A stretch of 49,985 nucleotides of DNA, from contig NZ_JAPDPJ010000048.1 of assembly GCF_026013605.1 (NCBI RefSeq), forward strand, positions 1 to 49,985, in the 5' to 3' direction. Source of the DNA: Plebeiibacterium sediminum (lineage in GTDB: Bacteria > Bacteroidota > Bacteroidia > Bacteroidales > Marinilabiliaceae). How positions within the stretch are numbered: position 1 is the first letter of the stretch; every line of letters begins with the position of its first letter. Under the pieces are notes generated by a model. The model was given only the letters and a program-made list of their open reading frames with translations. It was not told where the DNA came from and made no database searches. This document shows positions 41,901-45,980 of the stretch, in pieces. Both the position numbers and the translations under genes were made by a program.

Positions 41901-44900
41901 TCCGGCATTAGAGGCGAATATTGTTACAGCTGCATCGTCAGAACAATATGCATCTTCTAAATTTGTAATATCCAAATTAGTAACACCAACAACAGTAACA
42001 TCCTTACTCCATGTTTCTGTACACCCTGCAGCAGATGTGGCTGTAGCAGTTATTGTATGCGTACCTGCTCCTGCAAGAGCAGGAGAAAACTGATTTGTAG
42101 AAGCTATAATGCCCGAACCAGAATAGGTTATTGAAGCCACTGCTCCAGCAGGTGTTAATGTTGCATTTGCATCACTAATACAATAGTTATTATTTAATCC
42201 TGTAAATGAGGCATCAACACTAGCTCCAATTATTACTTCAAAATCTTCAGAAGTAACACATCCGGTTCCATCATCATATGCATAAGTAAAGGTATAAGTT
42301 CCTGCTCCACCAAATGATCCGGCAGCAGGAACTCCTAAAGCCTCCCAAGCTCCGGGTGAAAACTTATATTCTGAAGCGTCGGTACCCGGTCGTAAGTCAG
42401 TTAAAACTGGATTAGCACCGGAATCATCACCGTCACCATCTTTTATTGTTAATGTACCACCTGCAGGAGCAAACTGTACAGTCTCTATAAATGAAGCATC
42501 CTGACAATAAGAAGCATCTAATGTAGAAGTTATAATTGTTCCAACATTTACAGTTTGTGTAATGCTTGCACTACAAGCTCCATTATCAATTGTAAACTGA
42601 ATAGTATGAGAACCTGCACCTGCTGACTGCGGATTAAAAGTTGCGGTACCTTGATCTGCATCCGCTACAGTTATGCCTGGTCCGCTAAATGTTCCCGATA
42701 CACCATCTCCCGTAGCAGGAGCTGAACCATTTATTAATCCTACGATATCATAATCTGTATTATCGGTAGGACAATAAGTTCCCGGAGCTTCAATTACAAC
42801 AGTATTCGCATCAAAATCCATTGCTAAACTTCCAGGATTAAAATCAACTATAGTAGTAAAAACACTTGAAGTTTGTGTACAACTATTACCATCAGTAAAC
42901 TCATAAATAATTTCATATAGCGTACCTAATGTACTGGATGTAGGATCAATAACTAAATTTCCGTTTACATCCAAACTTGTACTTAAACCTCCCCCTGGAA
43001 CAGTCCAGGTACCGCCAGCAGGACTTCCATAAGCTGTTACATTACCTCCATTGGAACATATTTGTGGTGGTACATTATTAATACTTACATTTGGTAGTGC
43101 ATATACAGTAGTATATTGAGTGGCAGAAGTACCTACACATCCATTATCCACCTCGTAATAAATACTTAAAGAAGTACTTGCTCCTGTTAAAAAGTTACCA
43201 GGAACAAAAGAGGTTATACCAGTATACTTAACATATGCAGCTGTGCCTTCCTTAATATAATAAGAACCTCCAGAAGGACTACCTCCCAAATTAACGGAAG
43301 GATCATTCTCGCAATACTTTAAATCCAAAGGATTAAAAGTTGGTGATGGCAACGGCTTTACTGTTAATACCTGATTTGCAGTTGCATCGCAACCATTTCC
43401 TGATATAACCGTAACAAAATACGGGGTTGTAGCACTTGGATTAACTGTAATAGAAGGTGTCGTTTCTGTGGTACTCCATTGATAAGTAGTAGGTAAAGTA
43501 TTATTAGAAACAGAGGTATTTAATGTACCATTGTCCCCATCACAAATTTCTGTATCACCAGTGATAGCAACAACCGGTGCCTCCTTCACTGTAACAGTTG
43601 CAGACCCAGCACCTGTATTAGAACAACCATTACCATCAACAACATGCATTATAGTATAAGTTGTTGTACTTGTAGGATCCACCTCATACAAACTATAAGC
43701 AGTAGTTCCCCAATCCGTTACTGAATGTGTACTAGTTGGGGTCTTATCATCCTTTATAACAAAATCATAGGGAGCAGTACCAGTTAAAGTTACTTTAAGT
43801 GGAAAGTTTTTAGAATCATTATTACATTTAGAATTATTAGAAGGATCAATTTCTATAGTTGCTGTTGGTAAAGCATGTTCTGTTATAGTAATATCTCCCA
43901 TTGTTGCTGAACAGCCCTGTGGTGTACTAACCTGAACTCGATATCTGTTTGCTACAACATTATCCCATTGTATAGCATTCCCAGCAGGATCTGACTTTCC
44001 TGTACCAGCAAGATTATCCCATCCAAAAGTTACTTCATTATAAGCTTGTAAGGTATAAGTATTACCTACTTCAGAGCCACTTAAACGCAATGAAATACCT
44101 GTAGGAAATACTCCCTGACAATAAGCAGTAGCACCAACAGCTGATAATGTAAAGCTGTTATCCGGACTAATAATAGTTAATGTACCATTCATTAATTGAG
44201 TACATCCGGGAGAAGATATGTTTGTTGCAACAACAGTATAATCACCTGCAACCAATTGTAATCCAAATGATTTTGAAACACCGTCTTCGCCATCAATACT
44301 TGCTCCTGTATATCCGTTATCTCTATATAAGTCGTATCTAACTCCTGTTTCGGTATTTGGCACAACAACTTCTGCACTACCGCATGCATTACCTGTATTT
44401 ACAAGTGTCCTTATTGCAGGAGGATTAACGATCTCATATGTATTGTTCATATCAACATCCGCACCACATCCCTTAGCAACGATTCGATAGGTACCTACAG
44501 TTGTCTGTTTATTAAAAGCTATGGATGAAAAACCATCTCCTGTTCGGGTTTGAATATCTGTTTCAAATAATCCATCTCCATCTGTATCACGTTGCAGAAC
44601 ATAATTAATTCCTAATTCCGGTGTGTCACTTATATTATTAGCATTCAAAGAAAGTGTTAATCCTAAAGGATCTGTGGAACACACAGGATTTAGAGAACCA
44701 GAAACATTCAATACCAATGGAGCACCTTCAACGTAGGTAAAATCAGCTATTCCACTTAAATCTGCAGTACATCCATTATCATCAACAACACTTACTAATG
44801 AATATGTATTGGGTAAATTAATATATGGTGTATTATTCCATGTAAAATTGGAAGGAATATTATTTACGACTGTAAAGCCTGCATCTGAAGTAAATTCAAT

Positions 44901-45692
44901 ATCGTAAGGGGCTGTTCCCCCAGTAATTTCTATATCAAAACCTGCATTATAAGGTGAACATACACTTGTTACTCCTCCAATAGGATCAAATAAAGTAACA
45001 GTTGGAGTAGATGCAGATGCCCTTGTAAAAGTAATATCTGAAACTGTGGTTACATCAGCATTACAACTTCCATCAGAATCAGCAACAGTTTGTATTGTAA
45101 AGGTTTTGTCGATATTAAAAGTCCCTAAATCGATAACTCTATCTGTTACGGGAGCAACCAATGTACCATTGTAAACTTGTACATTTAACTCATCCACAAT
45201 TGTAACATTATAAGTACCTGTACCTCCCTGAATAGTTATTCCAGCTTGTGCATCATAAGTACCACATACTGTTGATGATAACGGATAAAAATCTATAATT
45301 AGCGGAGCGGTAAAACCTGCCCTAGTTTTTAAAAGAATATTATAAGTAATGCCACCTACAGTCCAATCTAATTGATAATTATTATTTCCTGTAGCAGTCT
45401 TTGTTATAATACTGTTCTCATCATAAGGAGAAGTAAACTCTAGTGGATACGATGGATTCCAACTAAATGTACCTCCGGTTTGGACAGGAATAGTATTTCC
45501 TCCCCCGGTTATAGCTCCAGCTAAAACTGATGCTGCAGATATTGAACCACCTGCACAATCTGTATTATACTGATATGTCTGCGATAATAAATTCCCAGAA
45601 AGAAAAATCACAAACATAACAAAACCCAACCGCATCATAAAACGATTGAGTACATCTTTTGTGTATTGATAGTGTGTGTTAAGATGTATCAT
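20622..45692 (-). CDS. Giant SprB-like surface adhesin (8356 aa), T9SS gliding-type cargo
   Basis: One uninterrupted frame encodes an 8356-residue protein, roughly 0.85-0.9 MDa by length. Layout by residue: signal peptide about 1-38 (hydrophobic core GFVMFVIFLSGNLLSQ; ATGs at codons 19 and 20 are alternative starts); mixed Ig-like and SprB-like modules about 40-1520; a dense array of SprB-type modules about 1520-6050, with repeated C.G..DG.I and LSAGTY.V.VTD signatures; Ig-like modules about 6050-6507; 19 tandem repeats of about 83 residues, 6508-8093; two PKD domains, 8094-8172 and 8173-8256, each with WDFGDG; and a gliding-motility-associated C-terminal domain, 8257-8356, with FNRWGQLIFES, EGWNGFYN and PKGVYVWKV. 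This C-terminal domain sends cargo through the type IX system together with PorP/SprF, encoded just downstream. F. johnsoniae SprB is about 6500 residues, so this one is longer. Expected role: a cell-surface filament for gliding or adhesion. The repeats are very poor in Lys and Arg and rich in Thr, Gly, Asp and Asn. Confidence 0.93.
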   Translation of the reverse strand: MIHLNTHYQYTKDVLNRFMMRLGFVMFVIFLSGNLLSQTYQYNTDCAGGSISAASVLAGAITGGGNTIPVQTGGTFSWNPSYPLEFTSPYDENSIITKTATGNNNYQLDWTVGGITYNILLKTRAGFTAPLIIDFYPLSSTVCGTYDAQAGITIQGGTGTYNVTIVDELNVQVYNGTLVAPVTDRVIDLGTFNIDKTFTIQTVADSDGSCNADVTTVSDITFTRASASTPTVTLFDPIGGVTSVCSPYNAGFDIEITGGTAPYDIEFTSDAGFTVVNNIPSNFTWNNTPYINLPNTYSLVSVVDDNGCTADLSGIADFTYVEGAPLVLNVSGSLNPVCSTDPLGLTLSLNANNISDTPELGINYVLQRDTDGDGLFETDIQTRTGDGFSSIAFNKQTTVGTYRIVAKGCGADVDMNNTYEIVNPPAIRTLVNTGNACGSAEVVVPNTETGVRYDLYRDNGYTGASIDGEDGVSKSFGLQLVAGDYTVVATNISSPGCTQLMNGTLTIISPDNSFTLSAVGATAYCQGVFPTGISLRLSGSEVGNTYTLQAYNEVTFGWDNLAGTGKSDPAGNAIQWDNVVANRYRVQVSTPQGCSATMGDITITEHALPTATIEIDPSNNSKCNNDSKNFPLKVTLTGTAPYDFVIKDDKTPTSTHSVTDWGTTAYSLYEVDPTSTTTYTIMHVVDGNGCSNTGAGSATVTVKEAPVVAITGDTEICDGDNGTLNTSVSNNTLPTTYQWSTTETTPSITVNPSATTPYFVTVISGNGCDATANQVLTVKPLPSPTFNPLDLKYCENDPSVNLGGSPSGGSYYIKEGTAAYVKYTGITSFVPGNFLTGASTSLSIYYEVDNGCVGTSATQYTTVYALPNVSINNVPPQICSNGGNVTAYGSPAGGTWTVPGGGLSTSLDVNGNLVIDPTSSTLGTLYEIIYEFTDGNSCTQTSSVFTTIVDFNPGSLAMDFDANTVVIEAPGTYCPTDNTDYDIVGLINGSAPATGDGVSGTFSGPGITVADADQGTATFNPQSAGAGSHTIQFTIDNGACSASITQTVNVGTIITSTLDASYCQDASFIETVQFAPAGGTLTIKDGDGDDSGANPVLTDLRPGTDASEYKFSPGAWEALGVPAAGSFGGAGTYTFTYAYDDGTGCVTSEDFEVIIGASVDASFTGLNNNYCISDANATLTPAGAVASITYSGSGIIASTNQFSPALAGAGTHTITATATSAAGCTETWSKDVTVVGVTNLDITNLEDAYCSDDAAVTIFASNAGDVGTYNFISTTGPATTNANPLTYTAGAQTATFNPNADPNELGWTYYITYEFTPSGAPGCKSSVTKPVEIYENHSVNFSGLLSSEYCQGDDPFIITGDQGVGEFYIDGVLFGTGLTDLGSGNVEVDVSQLAVGNHTITYTLERPYTLKSCYSSETKSFKVIDGPVGIYQVTGGGPYCLDDASGVSIYLDGSTEDVVYELYLDGTATGNTITGPSGGGQIEFANITDQGTYTIVARVTTSAACEKMMLGSVFVHTYDLNLGINSVSNVTCAGADDGVVSLRATGGSGAYSYWKLNSGGNPATLTDWTENTNTVPNEFIDLSVGKHYFQIRDLDVDAPCVLDNSRVLEVTILGPTDALTVTPNEIQKVGYNCDSNAGIGSISISGGTRFTDLATYPSGYKITWPASVTTLSNDSLTATGLSLGNYTVVVTDAQGCSKTKPVSITEEAELTLTYASQVNNKCYGDDIATATVLAGGGSGNYEFSIDTDENWLTSSLAPSYTTPTLTSGAHTIWLRDAVHPNCKVSVNVNISGPSSALDLIVTPTGETCAGLKDGKVYLNISGGVGPYEYSLDGSPYAPVPSPTPEVTGIVTGPHTLEIRDANSCPVSKSFGIDPATPITLSGIATSASCNSNVDGQVVLTANPANVNYVYYKDGANEQASNIFKDLAQGTYTFKVKDDVKGCESSDITITVNQPRSYTTTHASKDVVCAGDANGTITLTTTYDSAPTAGAFEYSIDGGTTWQTSPLTGLPSGFYTIEVKDLSNDCQITYGSTVEIKEPTGGELAVTLDATLSKLVLDCVDDTDGNIAVDLGTPNTGWGSYSYSWRRTDNNENFGTLQNLNASATSASKTVVAGTYELTVTDAGGCALTFEETITEPDPWNVNVDVTPNTIPNAATEVTVVGNGTATLQPVSGGSASESYNYEWFDSSATSLASGVTSVSNLDPGNYYVEIIDLTDGCNTRVNFTIIDSTVPLNAKFNPFDQACSGENGRIEISILSGTPDFTIKYKRNSDPQVMVPTSSSSFTITGEPGEYDIEITDAAGGSISATRTIASVDPIEFNNASVDYASNCVIDISVDIDVPDNNYTGIWTVPVGADAIADQSFTTGTTTVSKNGLTIAGDYILTLYHTTESSCTESYTFKVPDPIISLTEDYDEHKNVSCYGGVDGYLAVDVTGRDASHVFNYVWLNTNTGTTYNTGSKSTLGDTEDVEAGEWTVTVTTSDGTCSEPINLQKVTQPDDFSILSYTVTDVESCSIDNSGKIQVEIEGGTMPYEVSLYDGTTTTIQTLSSTYFTFDHLLAGDYTVTAKDARNCGLDSESITIEAPASVKVTSFDGTIDCNGTADGEITFDISGGYRDTENQSSFAIIIEGDNGFSYSEVLDLDWDTDADPYAYSFNNTTGLEPATYTVQVWDAKSSAGVNVTCPVPAFEQSVTLQYIEIAGDITNVSCSGGVNDGAISNVTITGTSGNYTFAWTTTAAIDNLNYTVLDQSGLAPGTYTLTITDVTRGCSAFKEYKVEDGHLLKVSSYLSKDVSCFNGTDGSIELTASPSGGNYVYSIDNGANWQTSNLFERLYADTYEVLVQDLDYSCESTVENVTVGQPSDITINTVTSTTDETCYGYADGKFTADATDPDGGFLQYAIETDTSGDPIYQDSPTFTGLAAGTYPLWVKRLGTDCYVYEATYVTIVNPANALSVTASVKNIDCIDDKDGAIDIAATGGWDSSYSYTWTNTTTGTSVTPDANGDVSSLAAGTYEVVVTDDQGCTVALESTVTAPDAWYVNVETTNNTIPNTALGATGNGTATLDPVSGGSSDATYLYDWYDAFDAAGSLLLVDQTTTALTNLDPGNYSVKVSVSSTGCSHVVNFTIADESVPLAIYVDPTNAACYGEYGAIRVTMTSGTAPYAIVIQRESDPAVSISTYNSTYLFENLLPGNYSITVKDDLTGVVTKPAIITEPDAFSAEGTVSYNNCAAELDVTVSLAGDYTISWEVPVGENVITGETIDNTTTSFSTITVTEPGDYTYTLTNTTTGCTYSETLSVDEPTITITEDVDQHVDVTCYGGDDGYLRVNVSGREVGHLFTYVWTDPTGTDYDTGTTPSIGSTDPVVAGSWSVEVTSEDGCTQTLPGIAVDQPDELLINNIDITNITTCSEDTLGAVEITITGGTAPYTVQMSNGITSRSEVGSKTVFTFTGLPAGDTYNLTVTDANTCSATNETVIIEAPVPIVVDMEGSISCSGTADGIITLDISGGVEDASSNNYYDVVIYGDNGFYKSFTINTTNMPYSTDTDFGNLDEGTYTVEVRDALASKDLYGYCDNPAYEGLVTLEQIRIVGEVNHKSCNGGTTNDGAVTNFTVTGTENYNWEWYVEGVLDISGTGDVPDMENLDAGNYSLKIIDLDRGSCEVSEPFEVQNGITISISNYSKTNVTCFGGSDGSIELTAYPEGGNYVYSIDGTNWQTSNTFTGLTSDNTTLTKTYNAYVQDLDYGCISAAQNIEITQPTEITITAIVAADITHVTCEGDSDGSFKATAADGVGSVLQYAVTTVTSTTPVYQDNPIFTGLSAGSYHLWVKRVSDGCEVYQEDYVTITEPTGGSITITLDSKTDVTCYGNAEGAINISVSGGWGTYTYEWRNKETNVLVSNTDEDISGLEAGTYVVTVADSKGCSATFETTITTPNDWDINLTTTDNTVPNTDSGATGDGTATLDPVSGGSDPASYTYAWYMEDALSPGTYNLYSGTVTTTTAYNDLNPGNYYVEVKGGVSGCTQKVYFTIGDTSKPLEIKASSENPICYGETGDIRVTMTAGTPPYEISIQRDSDPVQIETTASSYYIFEDQLAGNYTIKVTDAAGGEATDNEFIVDPDEVTIVLSSEFVSGCMAEITATATISDAASTDYTAYWTVPTGAPVLNEVTTVTSGTDITRSVTVGGDYTYTVEHTTNGCAVSETITVLEPSFTVAEDESQHKDVSCNGGNDAYLAVEVTGREAGQVFTYSWTNGTDTYDTGNIPTLGASQAVTAGTWTVSVTAEDGLGADNCTVSLDIEVTEPDALTITDYEITDITTCSIDVLGAYSVSLTGGTYPYTVELSNGSTTLTQTAAQTVFTFTGLESGDYVLSVSDANACTLADVNVSINAPKPIYITNVVGSITCSGTANGSITFDIEGGYTSTTNTNVYDVIIDAENGFYYHFQLTNPDASTPVSYTTTTALEAGTYTIEVRDYLAADDLEGVCPDPADSENITLSQIEISALIKDKTCPGGSNNGEIYDVLISGGSGDYSWKWTYPDNYKVLGTGDVASIYNLDIGEYTFEVKDNQTGCLITSNTGDYVVGYERELLITDYNLKDVSCNGDEDGYIIDIETNSDDASSLSYHWVGVDTANENNTEQVDLSAGNYKLTITDTDGCTAVLEEKIEEPDQLTFTLNNDLTCSPFNQRIYVTGLIGGNGDTDKYSYQWEGPDGNLLSVIGGEIDVTKKGNYRLTVTDEKGLCSLSRIINVSGEINITIERIEDITCNGGLGLIEISASGGNADNLFTYNWQKETAAGVWTDVDVLPSALVNGNTVLNNVPAGVYRVEVTNVTDNCVTTSSNYLLADQDEVSYIDVIPKHIDRCNGDNTGELEIRVTGGSGTYYLDYNEDGKTDFTSTDGTFLVSGLTAGEYQLRVVDSNGCDTDPALYSVEIEQPDPLVLTVDYTKTIIDCEIEGTGEIQFSVAGGNRDTSGNPSYKISVTGQIDRDVTTEGATQTYSGLEAGTYTIYVQDMLASDPASCTTARETVVLEHILISGDETNNTCAVTSNNVGAISNITVTGTSDNWTWAWDETNGDPVTDNTQLDQESLPVGTYILVVTDTDRGCSVEKTFEIEADTELTITGVAVPISCYGAGDGKISGVTVLGTSNYNYTWSGPGTLDQTRIDGQDDLEAGTYVLYVEDIDNGCQVSESFEITEPTEITYDLEEVIESCSPYERGINLTNLTGGSGSYTFTWTGPAGEVTNSQNLTGLTVGGEYTVVVSDYSCNITKSVYIEEEVNITTDVTNIKCKGDATGIIAVPKITGGSGNFSYVWTKDGVEYKKGPTISDIDLSGLSAGVYELTLTDNGTSDASGACTYTVTETLTQPDAIVVTGDVTDITCNGAQNGTINIQVAGGTEPYSYKWSTVDGSGYNEIAQNQIGLSGGTYTVQVTDARGCLSVETSFTIKEVDAIDFELNRTDTNCDGTTGVVKIENLSGGSGKYQYWWSTDDGAGIVQGSLNQVALEGGTYIVKVWDEDYPTCFLEKEISLTKALTIKSTVKNQTCNTVANGQIDIAVSGGIAPYTYEWTPAVGIDDVNVAGQSNLDAGAYTLKVTDSRPAIDGGPCSLTTTIVVGIDFDLQVEYNVSEVSCNGGNDGAINLTKITGGLAENYSFKWSGIPLGNDANSQNQAGLLAGDYTVVITDDDSGCFITQTISVDEPGEPVQITDITIGHIDCKGGSTGTIDITVEGGTPFKDASGNDYYKYQWVGPGIGLVQNSPNQKNLTVGTYTVTVMDSLGNTGGCMAYSGDIVITEPLEAISASVTDIHHVSTQGGNDGSIEISASGGTGSLHYEWSGVEHDGQTQITVSHIGSNPTELIAGVYEVIITDDSGCSLTLEDIIVTEPDLPLKMSVNTQDIKPCNGDANGVIQVDAYGGQAPYTITLLQGATIIRQISAYQLREEGLSKGNYVVQIEDDNGTVIIKNDVEINEPDVLELSATVTTHSSCYKGTNGSISYTISGGTSNYYVLVTGPGLYRNESSGINTGTYSLNGLSAGEYRILLIDDNSGNGSFMLNENCYKEEFITITQPEAVVTILDDSEICLGESANIRLSVSNYTGSYPLTVDLSDGKSVSLASSNQLYTVSPVEDTEYTIVNVYNAAGNCLQGTGTGSAGVTVHELPAAHIALIGSEELCFGDEAQFNIHFEGVAPFNVTYFDGAIQTELTNILKKDTLINVIPQVGTTNYTITSITDVNCVGTYSGIASVTVNELPSVTMDVDPADALICAGDASEIIFEFPSGKEDYRVTFTENGVLRSVNAVPLGADGRYLLSVNPVVSTTYKLVSVRDGNNCDVLISENNEIKIEVKQSPGNAGVIYGNTVVCQGEQMVEYVVDSIPYAENYLWNVPASVGSVVSQTDTSIIINFNSDLVNGSITVRGSNNCGEGAPFNLAITANPLPDKPEQPKGLKSICAGTKNISYTISEADHATSYEWLLPEGFEFVNNDRSGVTILVNLVDGYSDFTGDIRVIAVNDCGKSIESEPLTIQINPIPIPNAGVKEDGICLSTHSLNALDPGTGYTGIWSVDREVGTGLIVQGDENKANADIYNLSHGDNGFIWTVTSDAGCSYSDTVVITNDQFDVNVSAYSETVCDGSAELTGSPIPEGATGSWEITSGIGNIVVDPANNANAVINGLGLNSNTIVWSVSKNNCVSSASIDIENNQTTTATIADQNDILINEVNICGTQPIVLKGSVPTFEEKGFWQVKSGSVIIDNVNNPIINVSNIDYGDHELVWNILKGSCMSQTSVIIKNNAYDVEAGIDRYTCDGTTMLNGTEVPIGTTGQWTIIEGEGYFVEGGDKSSTEVTGLDQSTPDGRNIFRWTLTRNGCKSYDEVTVYNDQPSIAEIAGGSSSIAICDYEYNLHAVAPQYGNGMWSIVSGKAKFDDQTDPNTRVYDLANGDNVFRWTVLNNTCSSSVDFTVTNLHVDTYAGADTAVCGRTAKLNATPVPDGATGQWTLVSGSAGVIFNPANTQADAFATSLGHGTNALVWTVTKDGCVSRDTVIVSNNAPYEVDASTYIYTDGNATTLRAEIPEIGSGVWSLVEGRGEIVNPYLATTEVTNLLPNYNYFRWTVTNVNCVEYVDVAVQSGVLADADAGLDQLHLCEDYTTLNANEPEGTYGEWTIVEGSADFESYNNAKTRITNIRSGQNVFRWTLRFAGGSENFTTDTVIIINNKPSIADAGLDIFECGDATTLNAREPVEGAASWSILSGGGIFSDNTDPKTLVTDLAKGENVFKYQIQQDICFSYDTISVFNFEPSEAYAGEDQVVCQDSAVLNPEIPKYGEGTWKIIEGAGKGKDANGNEIDQIKGAYVYSLAPGVNKLVWEVKVPEAASSCVKRDTLTIVNNQPSLSFAGHDRSICTDTVSLSGSVPVYGEGTWTLLSGSGVIADSSQTNTLVTGLGVGKNRFRWTIDNNGCTSYSDVEIANNLIEAFAGYDQVNCVDTASLEGNNPLPGVGTWGIVGGSGSANFEDNESPYTEVRNLDKGENILTWTIDYKGCRSVSEVKITNNEPSKALAGDNKATCENSIFLGAANPEVGTGYWTIRSGGGVFVDANNNSTQVNNLKFGSNVFRWTVENNGCQLYDDVEISFNRIDAVVGGTQEICADHTFLDANNASPGVGTWSVVGGSSQARFVDTHDATTEVLDLAKGNNILRWTINNEGCITSAEVSVINHTPSTAYAGNTQEICESTTVLDATAVSIGTGSWEVLIGAGTITSDQINNPKADISGLSKGENVLRWTVTSDNGLCTSTDDVTVINNEPSEPYAGADEEYCSPTVVLKAAVPDFGTGNWSIFEGGGNFDDSTLPNATITNLTEGLNVLRWTITQGQCTKYSDIEVMNNAPTTANAGPDIEDCKDFAELDANIPIQGVGFWTLISGNANFITETDAKTRVEGLTFGENILMWNIQKGSCISSDQITVFNQIPDQAQAGTDRSTCEDYLTLNANDPNTGIGTWIVLSGNGEFDDPNSPTTIVRELGLGQNRFKWLVSYGECTTEDVVEVVSNKANPYAGEDAVVYESEFELKASNPGNLGALWSIVAGSGDFEDNTYFNTTVRNLSEGVNTYRWLMNVNGCITYDDVSIEYRVVPDAAFIVDTIRGCYPLSIQFTNYSDGGSSFIWDFGDGYSSSDRNPVHTFDDPGVYTVTLTAPGPDGVNGVFTKDITVYDHPVAEFSYDPRIVYIPGGNVMYNSMSMNAINYLWDFGDGQTSTLVNPSHEYENEGVYDISLTVESEYGCRDEILKPNAVTVKPEGWIVFPTAFIPRADGGTAAIIDESIKNVIFKPVSKDVDQYKLQIFNRWGQLIFESTDINEGWNGFYNNTLSPKGVYVWKVIGTFISGKQFSETGSVLLVR
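20925..21413 (-). other. Two PKD domains of the giant protein
   Basis: Residues 8094-8172 and 8173-8256. Each has the PKD hallmark WDFGDG followed by the NPVHTF/NPSHEY turn and GVYTVTLT or GVYDISLT strand. They connect the repeat stalk to the sorting domain. Confidence 0.9.
21414..26171 (-). repeat. 19 tandem protein repeats of about 83 residues
   Basis: Residues 6508-8093 of the giant protein. Each copy runs: AGxD..C.....LnAn.P..G.G.W.i.sG.g.f.d.....T.V..L..G.N.frWTv.n.gC.s.d.v.v.Nn. I count 19 copies of 80-92 residues each. Most keep two cysteines (one near position 10, one near 70), which could form a disulfide; copies 7 and 19 lack the first and copy 8 lacks the second. Sequence divergence between copies is high, so the array is old and not an assembly artefact. 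It probably forms a rigid beta-sandwich stalk. Confidence 0.9.
26172..27540 (-). other. Ig-like module block of the giant protein
   Basis: Residues about 6052-6507: five Ig-like modules beginning near DDSEICLGESANIRL, GSEELCFGDEAQFNI, DPADALICAGDASEIIF, GNTVVCQGEQMVEYVV and KGLKSICAGTKNISYTI. They separate the SprB-type array from the 19-fold stalk repeat. Confidence 0.75.
31985..33923 (-). repeat. Super-repeat copy 3, lacking the final modules
   Basis: Residues 3924 to about 4569, starting PNDWDINLTTTDNTVPN. Homologous modules continue in the same order (SQHKDVSCNGGND, GSITCSGTANGSITFDIEGG, KTCPGGSNNGEIYDV) for about 646 codons. The expected NYVYSIDGTNWQTS-type module is then replaced by unrelated SprB modules beginning after YERELLITDY. 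The exact end is approximate. Confidence 0.75.
33924..36608 (-). repeat. Super-repeat copy 2 (895 codons)
   Basis: Residues 3029-3923, starting PDAWYVNVETTNNTIPN. Module order matches copy 1: VPLAIYVDPTNAACYGEYG, VDQHVDVTCYGGDDG, GSISCSGTADGIITLDISGG and AYPEGGNYVYSIDGTNWQTS. The nucleotide sequence has clearly diverged from copy 1. Confidence 0.85.
36609..39287 (-). repeat. Super-repeat copy 1 (893 codons)
   Basis: Residues 2136-3028, starting PDPWNVNVDVTPNTIPN and ending just before the next PDAW. It contains about twelve SprB-type modules in an order repeated in copies 2 and 3, including VPLNAKFNPFDQACSGENG, YDEHKNVSCYGGVDG, GTIDCNGTADGEITFDISGG and the SPSGGNYVYSIDNGANWQTS module. Confidence 0.85.
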
Positions 45693-45883
45693 ACTATATA
45701 TAGTTTAAGTCCCCTTTAGGTATTACTACAATTATCATTTTCAAATAATTACATTTGGCCAAAATAATACCTGGGACTGTATACGTCCAAATCAAAATAA
45801 TGTTCGAAAAAACAATGGGTATTTCCATCATTTTTATCCAACCATCTAATCTTAAATCAAATAAAATAGTCTTTAGTAAACAA

Positions 45884-45965
45884 TACTCAGTCTTCAGTCA
45901 ACAGTCTTCAGTTATACAGAATACTGCGAACTGCGAACTGTCTACTATGTACTGTAGACTGAGTA
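45884..45965. repeat. REP-like palindromic element downstream of dprA
   Basis: Perfect 10-bp outer arms TACTCAGTCT (45884-45893) and AGACTGAGTA (45956-45965) enclose direct repeats: CAGTCTTCAGT twice (45888-45898 and 45902-45912) and ACTGCGA twice (45923-45936). The two halves are broadly complementary (CAGTC-rich against GACTG/AACTG-rich). It has the look of a dispersed REP/MITE-type element and sits between the dprA stop codon and the giant adhesin start. The remaining DNA of 45693-45980 shows no recognisable promoter. Confidence 0.6.
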
Positions 45966-45980
45966 CTACTTAAACTTATT

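Noticed and set aside
20622-45692. Giant frame considered as an assembly artefact from collapsed or duplicated repeats
   Set aside because: All repeat copies have diverged at DNA level, the frame is continuous, and both the signal peptide and the C-terminal sorting domain are present in the right places.
45755-45973. 72-codon plus-strand frame upstream of the adhesin gene
   Set aside because: Much of it is translated from the REP-like palindrome; composition and position point to a chance frame.
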